Assembly (NCBI RefSeq): GCF_013113715.1
Contig: NZ_CP053344.1
Span: 2,914,001-2,978,000, forward strand
Reading direction: 5' to 3'
Length of the DNA: 64,000 bases
Source of the DNA: Herbiconiux sp. SALV-R1
Lineage (GTDB): Bacteria > Actinomycetota > Actinomycetes > Actinomycetales > Microbacteriaceae
Below are positions 18,303 through 26,090 of the stretch, piece by piece; the stretch's first letter is position 1, and every line of letters starts with the position of its first letter. Under the pieces are notes generated by a model. It worked only from the letters and a program-made list of their open reading frames with translations, searched no databases and was not told the DNA's origin. A program made the position numbers and the translations under genes.

Positions 18303-19028
18303 ATGGGTGAGGGAGAGCGGGGTGGAGGCATGCCTGCGAGCCGTGCAGCAGCATCCGCCGCCCTTCCGCATGCGGGCGAAGAGACCGGCACGCCAGGTCC
18401 CGAGGGCACCCGCGAGCCGGGGGCCGTGCGCACGCTGAGGCCGCGATCGCAGCTCATCCGGCAGACGCGGCTCGTGGTGGCGGCGCTCACGCTGCCGATC
18501 CTGGCGGCGATGCTGTGGTTCGCCATCCCGCGCGGAACGTGGCCGCGGGTCATCATCGCGGCGCTGTTCATCCTCGCGCTTTACGTGGTGGCGGCGGCGT
18601 TGCTGCGAGGGGTGAGCATCCGTCTCGAACGCGACGGGCTCATCGAACGCGGCTTCTTCGTGCGCCTGAACCGCGTGCCCGCGAAACGTGTCGCGACCGC
18701 GCTGATCGTCGACATCTACCGCGGTGCCACGACCGAGACCACGCGGCAGCTGTTCCTGCTCGACACCACGGGTGAGCCCCTGCTCCGGATGCGCGGCGAA
18801 TTCTGGTCGAACGACGACATCGACACGGTCGCACGGGCTTTCGGGGCGCCCGTGCAGCGACTGAGCGACCCCATCACGGCCGACCGGCTGCGCACGGAGA
18901 TGCCCGAGCTGGTGTACTGGTTCGAGCGCTGGCCGTGGGCCGGGCGGCTCGCCATCGCCGGAACGATCGCGCTGTTCACCCTCGTGCTCATCGCCCTCAT
19001 GTCGCCGGCGAGCCTGGCCATCAGCTGA
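18303..19028 (+). CDS. Membrane protein with PH-like domain, unknown function
   Basis: 241 aa. A variable Ala/Gly/Glu-rich N-terminus (1-45) precedes two membrane helices (about 57-100: LVVAALTLPILAAMLWF and VIIAALFILALYVVAAALL), a PH/DUF304-like beta-rich cytoplasmic segment (GVSIRLERDGLIERGFF, RVPAKRVATALIVDIYRG, QLFLLDTTGEPLLRMRG) and a final helix (LAIAGTIALFTLVLIALM). No function recognised. TATCCT (18291-18296) lies 6 nt before the ATG, a leaderless arrangement that fixes the start. Confidence 0.8.
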   Translation: MGEGERGGGMPASRAAASAALPHAGEETGTPGPEGTREPGAVRTLRPRSQLIRQTRLVVAALTLPILAAMLWFAIPRGTWPRVIIAALFILALYVVAAALLRGVSIRLERDGLIERGFFVRLNRVPAKRVATALIVDIYRGATTETTRQLFLLDTTGEPLLRMRGEFWSNDDIDTVARAFGAPVQRLSDPITADRLRTEMPELVYWFERWPWAGRLAIAGTIALFTLVLIALMSPASLAIS

Positions 19029-19045
19029 GTCGGCATCCTCGCACC

Positions 19046-19066
19046 GCATACCGGGTGGGGGTATGC
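19046..19066. promoter_or_regulatory. CsoR-like copper operator over the copZ -10 box
   Basis: GCATACCGGGTGGGGGTATGC is a 21-bp pseudo-palindrome (GCATACC/GGTATGC arms, G/C centre), resembling CsoR sites of actinobacterial copper genes (ATACCC...GGGTAT). It overlaps the TATGCT -10 element (19062-19067) of copZ, so a bound repressor would block transcription. No csoR gene is in the window. Confidence 0.7.
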
Positions 19067-19074
19067 TGGACGTG

Positions 19075-19482
19075 ATGTCACAGCACAATCCGGCGGAGGA
19101 GACCACCATCATGCAGAGCGACGGATTCCGCGACCTGGGGCTGACGGCACGCGGGGGTGACGGATGCGCGTGCTGCGCACCCGGGGCCGGCGCGGCGGGT
19201 GCGCACGGGGCTGGTCACGCGGGGCCTGCGGGCGTGGGCAGCACGGGTGCTGGCGCGGGCGGCGCGGTGACGACGCTGCTCGTCGAGGGGATGACGTGTG
19301 CGCACTGTGTGGCGAGCGTCACCGAGGAGCTCTCGGAGGTGGACGGGGTCGAGTCGGTGACCGTCGAGCTCGTGGTCGGGGGCGCTTCGACGGTGCGGGT
19401 CGCCGGGCCCGGCGCGGGTGCGTCCGAGGCGTTGCAGGCCGCCGTCGAGGAGGCCGGGTACACGCTCGCCCCGCGCTCATGA
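19075..19482 (+). CDS. copZ: Copper chaperone / heavy-metal-associated protein
   Basis: 135 aa from ATG 19075. An N-terminal extension carries a CACC cluster (about 30-33) and an Ala/Gly-rich linker; the C-terminal about 70 residues are an HMA domain with the metal site MTCAHC and a C-terminal AAVEEAGYTL element. It would deliver Cu(I) to CopA. TATGCT lies 7 nt before ATG 19075, matching leaderless genes here; an internal ATG at 19111 with GGAGGA is an alternative that would still include the CACC cluster. The stop overlaps copA as ATGA. Confidence 0.85.
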   Translation: MSQHNPAEETTIMQSDGFRDLGLTARGGDGCACCAPGAGAAGAHGAGHAGPAGVGSTGAGAGGAVTTLLVEGMTCAHCVASVTEELSEVDGVESVTVELVVGGASTVRVAGPGAGASEALQAAVEEAGYTLAPRS

Positions 19483-21803
19483 GCGCGCTCGACGTCGAGC
19501 TCGAGATCGGCGGCATGACCTGTGCGTCGTGCGCCAACCGGGTAGAGCGCAAGCTGAACAAGCTGCCCGGGGTCGAGGCGACCGTCAACTACGCCACCGA
19601 GAAGGCGCGCGTGCGATCCGACGGGGTCGACGCCCGCGAGCTCGTGGCCGCCGTCAAGGCCGCGGGCTACACGGCCACCCTCCCGGCGCCGCCGGCCGCT
19701 GCGCCGCTGGCCGCTGCACCGCGGGAGTCTGCTCGGTCGTCCGCATCCGGTGTCGACCCGGCCCGCGCATCCTCTCGCCCTTCTGAGGGTGCGGCCGACC
19801 CCACCCCCGCGCCTGACCGCGGGTCGCGGATGCTGCTGCGCCGGCTCGTCGTCTCGGGGGCGCTGGCGCTGCCGGTGGCGCTCATGTCGATGGTGCCGGC
19901 GCTGCAGTTCACGTCGTGGCAGTGGGTCGCGCTCGTGCTCGCGACGCCGGTCGTGGTGTGGGGTGCGTGGCCGTTCCACCGCGCGGCGGCGGTGAACGCG
20001 CGGCACGGCGCCGCGACGATGGACACGCTCATCAGCGTGGGGGTGCTCGCCGCCTACGGCTGGTCGCTCTACGCGCTCGTGTTCGGGTCGGCCGGTGAGC
20101 CCGGGATGCACATGTCCTTCAGTCTCATCGGCACGCCCGAGGGCGGATCGGGCGAGATCTACCTCGAGGTCGCGTCGGCGGTGACGGTGTTCATCCTGGC
20201 CGGGCGGTACATCGAGTCGCGGGCGAAGAGGTCGTCGGCGGAGGCGCTTCGAGCGCTGCTCTCGCTCGCCGCGAAGGACGCGTCGGTGCTGCGCGACGGG
20301 GTCGAGCAGCGGGTGCCCGCGAGCGCGCTGCGGGTCGGCGATCTCATCGTCGTGCGTCCCGGGGAGAAGATCGCCGCCGACGGCGTGGTCGTCGAGGGGG
20401 CGTCGGCGGTCGACACGAGCCTCGTCACGGGCGAGTCGGTGCCGGTGGAGGTGTCGGCGGGGTCGCGCGTGATCGGGGCGACGCTCGTGGTCGGAGGGCG
20501 ACTCGTCGTCGAGGCCACCCGTGTCGGCGCCGACACGGAGCTTGCCCGGATGGGGCGCCTCCTCGAAGAGGCACAGACCGGCAAGGCGCAGGTGCAGCGG
20601 CTCGCCGACCGCGTCTCGGGAGTGTTCGTGCCGGTCGTGATGGTGCTCGCGGTCGTCGCGTTCGCCGGGTGGCTGCTCGCCGGGGCGTCGCTCGAGGTCG
20701 CGTTCACGGCGGGGGTGGCGACGCTCATCATCGCCTGCCCGTGCGCCCTCGGGCTCGCGACGCCGACGGCGCTGCTGGTGGGCACGGGGCGTGGGTCGCA
20801 GCTCGGCATCCTGCTGCGTGGACCGCAGGTGCTGGAGCAGACCCGTCGCGTCGACACGATCGTGCTCGACAAGACCGGCACCGTCACGACGGGCGAGATG
20901 AGCGTGCGGGAGGTGGTGCCCGCCACGGGCGCTCGCGGGGCGAGCGCGCCTGCGGGCGTCTCCGCTGCCGACCTAATCGCGATCGCGGCTGCCGTGGAGG
21001 AGGGGTCGGAGCATCCGGTGGCGCGGGCCATCGTGCGGGCGGCCGCCACCGACCTCCCGCGGGTGGAGGGCTTCGAGGCGCACACCGGGTTCGGCGTGCA
21101 GGGGGTGGTCGGCGGGCGGGCCGTGGTCGCCGGGCGCCTGTCGTGGCTCGCCGAGGAGTGGCGCATCGACACCGGCGCGCTCGCGCCACACGCGGCCGAG
21201 CTGGAGGCCGACGGCGCGACGGTCGTCGCAGTGGCCGCCGAAGGCGTCGCCCTCGGACTCATCGCCGTGGCCGACACCGTCAAAATCACCAGCGCCCGCG
21301 CCATCGAGGAACTGCGAGCCCTCGGGCTCACCCCCGTGCTCCTCACCGGCGACAACCCCGGAGCCGCCGCCTTCGCGGCGCGCGCCGTGGGCATCGACGA
21401 GGTGCGGGCGGGAGTGACGCCCGCCGGCAAGCTCGACGCCATCCGCTCGCTGCAGCGCGAGGGGCGCGTCGTCTCGATGGCGGGCGACGGCGTGAACGAC
21501 GCCGCGGCGCTGGCCGCCGCCGACCTCGGACTCGCCATGGGCGACGGCACCGACGCCGCGATCGCCGCCGGCGACATCACGATCGTCGGCAGCGACCTCC
21601 GCACGGCGGCGACCGCCATCCGTCTGGCGCGCGCCACCCTCGGCATCATCAAGGGCAACCTGTTCTGGGCCTTCGCCTACAACGCCGCGGCCATCCCTCT
21701 CGCCATGCTCGGCCTCCTCAACCCGCTGCTCGCCGGCGCCGCCATGGCCTTCTCCTCGGTCTTCGTCGTCACCAACAGCCTCCGCCTGCGCCGCTTCCGC
21801 TGA
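19479..21803 (+). CDS. copA: Copper-translocating P1B-type ATPase
   Basis: 774 aa. One N-terminal HMA domain (GGMTCASCANRVERKL, Cys15/Cys18), an Ala/Pro/Ser-rich linker (75-115), membrane helices, actuator TGES motif (SLVTGESVPVE), the transmembrane CPC (IIACPCALGLATPTA, about residue 420), phosphorylation DKTGT (about 464), the HP element (GSEHPVARAI), and hinge AGDGVNDAAAL (about 668). CPC plus two HMA-type MxCxxC motifs indicates Cu(I) export P1B-1. Translationally coupled to copZ. End of the two-gene copper efflux operon. Confidence 0.97.
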   Translation: MSALDVELEIGGMTCASCANRVERKLNKLPGVEATVNYATEKARVRSDGVDARELVAAVKAAGYTATLPAPPAAAPLAAAPRESARSSASGVDPARASSRPSEGAADPTPAPDRGSRMLLRRLVVSGALALPVALMSMVPALQFTSWQWVALVLATPVVVWGAWPFHRAAAVNARHGAATMDTLISVGVLAAYGWSLYALVFGSAGEPGMHMSFSLIGTPEGGSGEIYLEVASAVTVFILAGRYIESRAKRSSAEALRALLSLAAKDASVLRDGVEQRVPASALRVGDLIVVRPGEKIAADGVVVEGASAVDTSLVTGESVPVEVSAGSRVIGATLVVGGRLVVEATRVGADTELARMGRLLEEAQTGKAQVQRLADRVSGVFVPVVMVLAVVAFAGWLLAGASLEVAFTAGVATLIIACPCALGLATPTALLVGTGRGSQLGILLRGPQVLEQTRRVDTIVLDKTGTVTTGEMSVREVVPATGARGASAPAGVSAADLIAIAAAVEEGSEHPVARAIVRAAATDLPRVEGFEAHTGFGVQGVVGGRAVVAGRLSWLAEEWRIDTGALAPHAAELEADGATVVAVAAEGVALGLIAVADTVKITSARAIEELRALGLTPVLLTGDNPGAAAFAARAVGIDEVRAGVTPAGKLDAIRSLQREGRVVSMAGDGVNDAAALAAADLGLAMGDGTDAAIAAGDITIVGSDLRTAATAIRLARATLGIIKGNLFWAFAYNAAAIPLAMLGLLNPLLAGAAMAFSSVFVVTNSLRLRRFR

Positions 21804-21826
21804 CGCACCCCGCGCATCCGGCCGCC

Positions 21827-21880
21827 GTTGGTCGCGCAAAGTGCTCGCATTCCGCGAAATGCGAGCGCTTTGTGCGACCA
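21827..21880. repeat. Dispersed palindrome, copy 2
   Basis: GTTGGTCGCGCAAAGTGCTCG (21827-21847) faces GCGAGCGCTTTGTGCGACCA (21861-21880); the pairing extends over CGCATT/AATGCG near the loop. Same left arm as 5907-5927. It sits between the convergent ends of copA and an MFS gene, a natural bidirectional terminator position. Confidence 0.8.
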
Positions 21881-21931
21881 TCTAGCCCGGCGAACCCTGC
21901 AAACAACCACGCTGCAGGATGCGCGCAAGCG

Positions 21932-23458
21932 CTAGGTGCGCTGCTTGCGCGCCCGCGTGGTGCGCTCGCCGTCGACGTTGAGCTTGCCCTCGGATACGGC
22001 GGAGAGCGGGTTGGTGATGGCCTCGAGCGGTTTGCGCTCGGCGTTCACACCGAAGATGAACGAGATGACGCCGCCCACCACCATGAGCAGGCCGGCGCCG
22101 ATGTAGCCGATGGTGATGGGGCCGCGGTCTTCGCCGTCGCCGATGAGCGAGGCGAACAGGAGGGGGGCGACCGATCCGGCGATCTGCGCGATGGAGAAGA
22201 AGTACGAGATGACCTGCGAGCGCATCTCGAGCGGGAACAGCTCGCTCACCGTGAGGTAGGCGGAGGAGGCGCCGGCGCTGGCGAAGAAGAATGCGACGCA
22301 CCAGAACACGGTCTGGGTGGTGGCGTTCAGCACATCCGCCTGGAACAGGAAGCCCGAGACGGTGAGGATGACGCCCGACAGCCCGTAGGTGAGCAGGATC
22401 ATCTTGCGCCGACCCCAGGTGTCGAACAGCGGGCCGAGCACCAGCGGGCCGACCAGGTTGCCGATCGCGAACGGGAAGAAGAAGTACTGCACCGCGTCGT
22501 TCTCGACCCCGTAGAAGTTCTGCAGCGCCAACGCGTAGGTGAAGAAGATGGCGTTGTAGAGGAACGACTGCGTGATCATCATGGTGAGACCCACCACGGT
22601 GCGGTTCGGGTAATCGCGGATGAGCACGCTCGCGATCTTCATGAACGGGATGCGGTCGAGCGGTTTCACCTCGATGGCCTGGTCGTCGGGCACCGGGTCG
22701 AGCTTCTTGCCCGACTCCTTCTCGACGCGGGCCTCGATGTCGTCGACGGTCTTCTCGGCGACGTCCTCCTTGCCGTGCGTCATCAGCCAGCGCGGGCTCT
22801 CGGGGATGTGCCGGCGCATATAGATCATGACCAGACCGAGCACGGGGCCGATGAAGAACGCGAGACGCCAGCCGATGTTCTCGGCGAAGTTGTCGGGGTT
22901 GAGGAAGAACAGGTTCGCCACCGAGCCGAGGGCGGCGCCGCCCCAGTAGGTGCCGTTGATGGCGATGTCGATGCGGCCGCGATAGTGGCTCGGGATGAGC
23001 TCGTCGATCGCCGAGTTGATGGCCGCGTACTCGCCGCCGATGCCGAGGCCCGCGATGAAGCGCATCACGAACAGGAACTCCATGTTCGGGCTCAATCCGG
23101 CGAGCGCCGAGCCGATCAGGTAGATCGCGAGCGTGATGATGAACAGCTTCTTGCGCCCGAACCTGTCGGAGAGCCTGCCGAACACGAGCGCGCCGATCAC
23201 CTGACCGACCAGGTAGATGGTGCCGGCGAGGCCGACCTGCGCGGAGTCCATGCCGAGCTCGGCCTGGAAGCCGTTCGAGGCGATGATCTGGATCTCGAGG
23301 CCGTCGAGGATCCAGGAGACGCCGAGGCCGAAGACCACCATCCAGTGGAACCTCGTCCACGGCAGCCTGTCCATCCGCGCCGGAACCAAGCTCCTGACCG
23401 TGCGTGGGGCCTGGCCGGAATCTTTCGACTTGCCGGCCGCATCCGTGTTCGACGACAT
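21932..23458 (-). CDS. MFS transporter, sugar-porter-like
   Basis: 508 aa, 12 predicted helices. Sugar-porter-type marks: GRLSDRFGRKKLFI (loop 2-3), GLGIGGEYAAINSAIDELIPSHYRGR (helix 4-5), PESPRWL, and a long central cytoplasmic loop (about 235-285), then DTWGRRKMIL (loop 8-9) and SELFPLEMRSQ. The GGEYAAINSAIDEL segment is typical of the metabolite:H+ symporter group. Substrate unknown. ATG 23458 follows GACGGAGG; an upstream in-frame ATG is less well placed. Convergent with copA. Confidence 0.92.
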   Translation of the reverse strand: MSSNTDAAGKSKDSGQAPRTVRSLVPARMDRLPWTRFHWMVVFGLGVSWILDGLEIQIIASNGFQAELGMDSAQVGLAGTIYLVGQVIGALVFGRLSDRFGRKKLFIITLAIYLIGSALAGLSPNMEFLFVMRFIAGLGIGGEYAAINSAIDELIPSHYRGRIDIAINGTYWGGAALGSVANLFFLNPDNFAENIGWRLAFFIGPVLGLVMIYMRRHIPESPRWLMTHGKEDVAEKTVDDIEARVEKESGKKLDPVPDDQAIEVKPLDRIPFMKIASVLIRDYPNRTVVGLTMMITQSFLYNAIFFTYALALQNFYGVENDAVQYFFFPFAIGNLVGPLVLGPLFDTWGRRKMILLTYGLSGVILTVSGFLFQADVLNATTQTVFWCVAFFFASAGASSAYLTVSELFPLEMRSQVISYFFSIAQIAGSVAPLLFASLIGDGEDRGPITIGYIGAGLLMVVGGVISFIFGVNAERKPLEAITNPLSAVSEGKLNVDGERTTRARKQRT

Positions 23459-23633
23459 CACTACCTCCGTCAGCATCTCGCGTCTTGCGTCTCGCCTGTG
23501 CCGGTCGGTCACGGGGCGAATGCGAGGGACGCCGGCGGCGGATCCGACCGTACGCCCAGGTCAACAAAATCGCACGGGTGTTTCTCAGCCTCGCGCTGCG
23601 CGGGGCGGTGAGCTGGCTGCATCCCTTTCATAA

Positions 23634-23672
23634 ATGATGAATCATCGGGTATTGTTTTTCCATCGCAGATGG
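23634..23672. promoter_or_regulatory. AT-rich promoter/operator upstream of MNT gene
   Basis: Two small palindromes, ATGATGAATCAT (23634-23645; ATGAT/ATCAT arms) and CCATCGCAGATGG (23660-23672), in the most AT-rich patch of this region, just upstream of a winged-helix-containing gene. Autoregulation is plausible but inferred. Confidence 0.45.
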
Positions 23673-23700
23673 CGAAATTTCGGTACGAGGAGATGCGGCC

Positions 23701-24348
23701 GTGCAGGTGCAGATGCCCTTCTGGGCAATCACGAAGTCGCTCGACGGCGCAGTGCTGGAGGTGCTCGTGCATGCTCACGCTCCGATGAGCATCGCCGACA
23801 TCGCGCGGGCCACATCGAACTCCTACGCCGGGGTGCGGTCCACCGTGCACCGGCTCGCGTCGCAGGGCACGGTGCTCCGCTCCCCCGCCGGCAAGCTCAC
23901 CCTCTACTCCTTCAACGCCGAGCACATCCTCGCCGGGGCCGTTCGGGAGATCGTCTCGGCACGAGCGCGACTGTGGGCACGCATCAGTGAGCTCGTTCCG
24001 CAGACGTTCGCCGACCCACCCGTCTACGCCGCCGTGTTCGGCTCCGCAGCCACGGGCACGATGCAGGAAGACAGCGACATCGATCTCTTCTTCGAACGGC
24101 CGGCAGGCGCAGACCCCGGTCGCTTCGAGGTCGACGCGGAGTCGGTCGCCTGGCAGGTGTTCCGCCTCACCGGGAACGAGGCACACCCCCTCATCTATGC
24201 AGAAGACGAGGTGGCGGGCGCCCTCGCGTCTCAACGCGTTCTCGCCGACATCGCCCGCGACGGCGTCCCGCTCGCGGGAGACCCGGCGGCCTTCCGTCGC
24301 CGTCTCCGCCGCGGCCGCCGCGGTGCAGAAGCCCGTGTCTCGGGTTGA
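23701..24348 (+). CDS. Winged-helix MNT-type nucleotidyltransferase (HEPN-MNT partner)
   Basis: 215 aa from GTG 23701 (AGGAG 11 nt upstream). The N-terminal about 80 residues look like a winged helix (SIADIARATSNSYAGVRSTVHRLASQGTVLR). The rest is a minimal nucleotidyltransferase with the GSx10DxD active site: FGSAATGTMQEDSDIDLFF (about 115-133), with further acidic residues downstream. In HEPN-MNT modules such a protein acts as antitoxin, modifying or binding the HEPN RNase. The catalytic motif is intact here, but the HEPN gene after it is broken. Confidence 0.85.
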   Translation: MQVQMPFWAITKSLDGAVLEVLVHAHAPMSIADIARATSNSYAGVRSTVHRLASQGTVLRSPAGKLTLYSFNAEHILAGAVREIVSARARLWARISELVPQTFADPPVYAAVFGSAATGTMQEDSDIDLFFERPAGADPGRFEVDAESVAWQVFRLTGNEAHPLIYAEDEVAGALASQRVLADIARDGVPLAGDPAAFRRRLRRGRRGAEARVSG

Positions 24349-24569
24349 CCGAGTGCCGGGGGTGCTCGAGGGCCGACGGGCGAAAATGATCCAGTTCGTC
24401 GAAGCGACCGAACTCATCCACGAGCTGGCCGACGACGACGAGCCATCTGACAACGCTGCTCGGGGTCAAGACCCGCGCCGGCTACGGCCACGAGTCGATG
24501 ACGAGCGCCAACGAAATGCGCGCCGTGCGCGCGATGCATCACATCGTCGCGGCGGCGCAGCTGTCGTGA
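24323..24569 (+). pseudogene. HEPN-domain gene broken by internal deletion
   Basis: From GTG 24323 (overlapping the MNT stop by 26 nt) the frame encodes a HEPN N-terminus with GRRAKMIQFVEATELIHEL and LADDDE. At about 24441-24444 the reading frame must shift by +1, after which HLTTLLGVKTRAGYGHES and an Ala-rich end ending at 24569 continue as a HEPN C-terminus. I recall family members carrying about 50 more residues in between, including the R-x4-6-H region. The deletion therefore removes the catalytic centre and shifts the frame. The exact endpoints are inferred from frames alone. Confidence 0.75.
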
Positions 24570-24602
24570 GCACCCTTCGGGAGCTGATCGAGCATCCGCT
24601 GC

Positions 24603-25083
24603 TCAGGCGGGGTAGCCGAACTCCCAGGGGAGGGGGGGCGTAGCCCGGGACGAGGAAGGTGGCGCGCACGCCCGGGAGGGAGCGGTCGTCGGGCATGAAG
24701 AAGAGCTGCAGCACGCGGCCGCTGTCGAGCACGACCCAGCGGGTGATGGTCACGGGGTGGGAGAAGACGATCATGTCGTCGGTGAGTCCGCCCTCGTAGT
24801 GGGGGCTGGCGACGATGCCGGCGAAAGCGCCCCAGGCTTGAGACGGTTGGTATCCGCTGCTCGTGACGGTGAGCGTGCCGCTCGGTGTGACACTCGCCGC
24901 CGCCGATGGAGCCGCCGCCGCCAGCGCCACCACGGGCGCCGCCCACGCCGCACTCCTCAGCACCGCGCGCCGCGTGGCCCCGGCCGGCTCGTCGTCTCGT
25001 GGTGCTCCGATCGCGGCCGCACGCCGCGTCGCCCCGGCAGGTCCGCTGTCTCGTGGTGCGCCGATCGCGTTCGAGTCCTGCAT
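24603..25083 (-). pseudogene. Tat-exported small protein with frameshift in a C7 run
   Basis: The frame opens at ATG 25083 (GGGGGAG upstream) with an 18-residue duplicated segment (AIGAPRDSGPAGATRRAA / AIGAPRDDEPAGATRRAV, a 54-bp tandem repeat), then a twin-arginine-type signal (TRRAVLRSAAWAAPVVAL, AAAAPSAAA) and a beta-rich domain of unknown function (GTLTVTSSGYQPS, VTITRWVVLDSGRVLQLFF). At a seven-base G run (24632-24638, C7 on the coding strand) the frame runs on into unlikely Arg/Ser-rich sequence to 24466. One base fewer would give the end GYAPLPWEFGYPA and a stop at 24603, total 159 aa. A contingency tract, a true mutation or a sequencing error are all possible. Confidence 0.65.
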
Positions 25084-25243
25084 CCGCTCCCCCGTTCGTC
25101 CCGTTCACGCTACCGACGACGCCCGCGCCGCATCCCGCCACCCGGTAGTTCTTACTAGTCCTGCACGGCGCGTGAATCACGGATGCGCGGGGCGGGGCGC
25201 GCGGGTAGTCGACTTGTGTCGAGCGGGGGCGTAGCGTCGGGGC

Positions 25244-25480
25244 ATGGCGAAGATGTCGTGGGCGGCGTACGGGCTGGGTGTGGTCGTGGTGGTCGTGCTC
25301 GTGCTGATGAGCTCCGAGGTGGGGGTGCTGCTGAAGTCGATCGTCGTGGCCGGCACACTGTTCGTGGGGGCCGTGGTCGCCGCACTGAACGAGATCGCGC
25401 AGGCCCTCGGGGCACGAAGCGCAGAGCCGCTGCCGACGCGCCGACCGGCTGAGGCACCCCGGACGCGAGAGCGAGCGTGA
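25244..25480 (+). CDS. Small membrane protein, unknown
   Basis: 78 aa. Two hydrophobic stretches (about 9-22, GLGVVVVVVLVLM, and 32-48, SIVVAGTLFVGAVVAAL) with a charged C-terminal tail. No family recognised. The start is supported by TAGCGT (25232-25237) 6 nt before the ATG, the same leaderless promoter pattern, with the same flanking bases (GGCGTAGCGTCG), as the next gene at 25513. Confidence 0.65.
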   Translation: MAKMSWAAYGLGVVVVVVLVLMSSEVGVLLKSIVVAGTLFVGAVVAALNEIAQALGARSAEPLPTRRPAEAPRTRERA

Positions 25481-25512
25481 CGGCGCGACGCCCCGTGGCG
25501 TAGCGTCGAGGG

Positions 25513-26022
25513 ATGCGGGTTCCTGGGGCGACGGAGCGGTTGCGGTTTCGGGAGATGGGCGAGGGGGATCTCGACGCGATGGCGGGGTTGCTCGGTGACG
25601 CGAGGGTGATGACGTACTACCCGGCACCCAAGACCCGGGAGGGCGCCGCCGCCTGGATCGCCTGGAACCGGCGCAACTACGACACCCACGGCTTCGGGCT
25701 GTGGATCGTCGAGACGCGCGAGGGCGAGTTCGTCGGCGACTGCGGTCTCACCGTGCAGGAGGTCGCCGGCTCCCCCGCCGTCGAGGTCGGGTACCACGTG
25801 CGCCCCGCGCTGCAGGGGCGCGGCTACGCGACGGAGGCCGCCGCCGCATGCCTCGAGTTCGCGAAGGATCACATGAGTGCCGACCGGGTGGTGGCGATCA
25901 TCCATCCGCAGAACCGCGCCTCCGAGCGGGTCGCCGAGAAGATCGGGATGACGCGCCTGACCGACGAGGGCAGCGGTGACGCACGGCGCATCGTGCTGGG
26001 GGTGACGCTGCACCGACCTTGA
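25513..26022 (+). CDS. GNAT acetyltransferase (RimJ/RimL type)
   Basis: 169 aa. RimJ/RimL-like layout: TERLRFREMGEGDLDAM at the N-terminus, acetyl-CoA loop VRPALQGRGYATEAAAACLEFA (about 97-118), then VVAIIHPQNRASERVAEKIGM, the usual 'neighbour residues' helix. It could acetylate a protein N-terminus or small amine; substrate not deducible. TAGCGT (25501-25506) is 6 nt before the ATG. The stop codon is immediately followed by the alpha/beta hydrolase reading frame. Confidence 0.92.
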   Translation: MRVPGATERLRFREMGEGDLDAMAGLLGDARVMTYYPAPKTREGAAAWIAWNRRNYDTHGFGLWIVETREGEFVGDCGLTVQEVAGSPAVEVGYHVRPALQGRGYATEAAAACLEFAKDHMSADRVVAIIHPQNRASERVAEKIGMTRLTDEGSGDARRIVLGVTLHRP

Positions 26023-26090
26023 GCGCTCCGGAGCAGACGAGACGTGTCAACCCCGTGGCTCGAGCGGCGACCGGGGGCAGGCTTACCGTG

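Noticed and set aside
24603-25083. Calling the long 205-residue frame the true protein
   Set aside because: After the C7 tract the composition becomes Arg/Ser-rich and antisense to the HEPN remnant; the one-base-shorter frame ends naturally.
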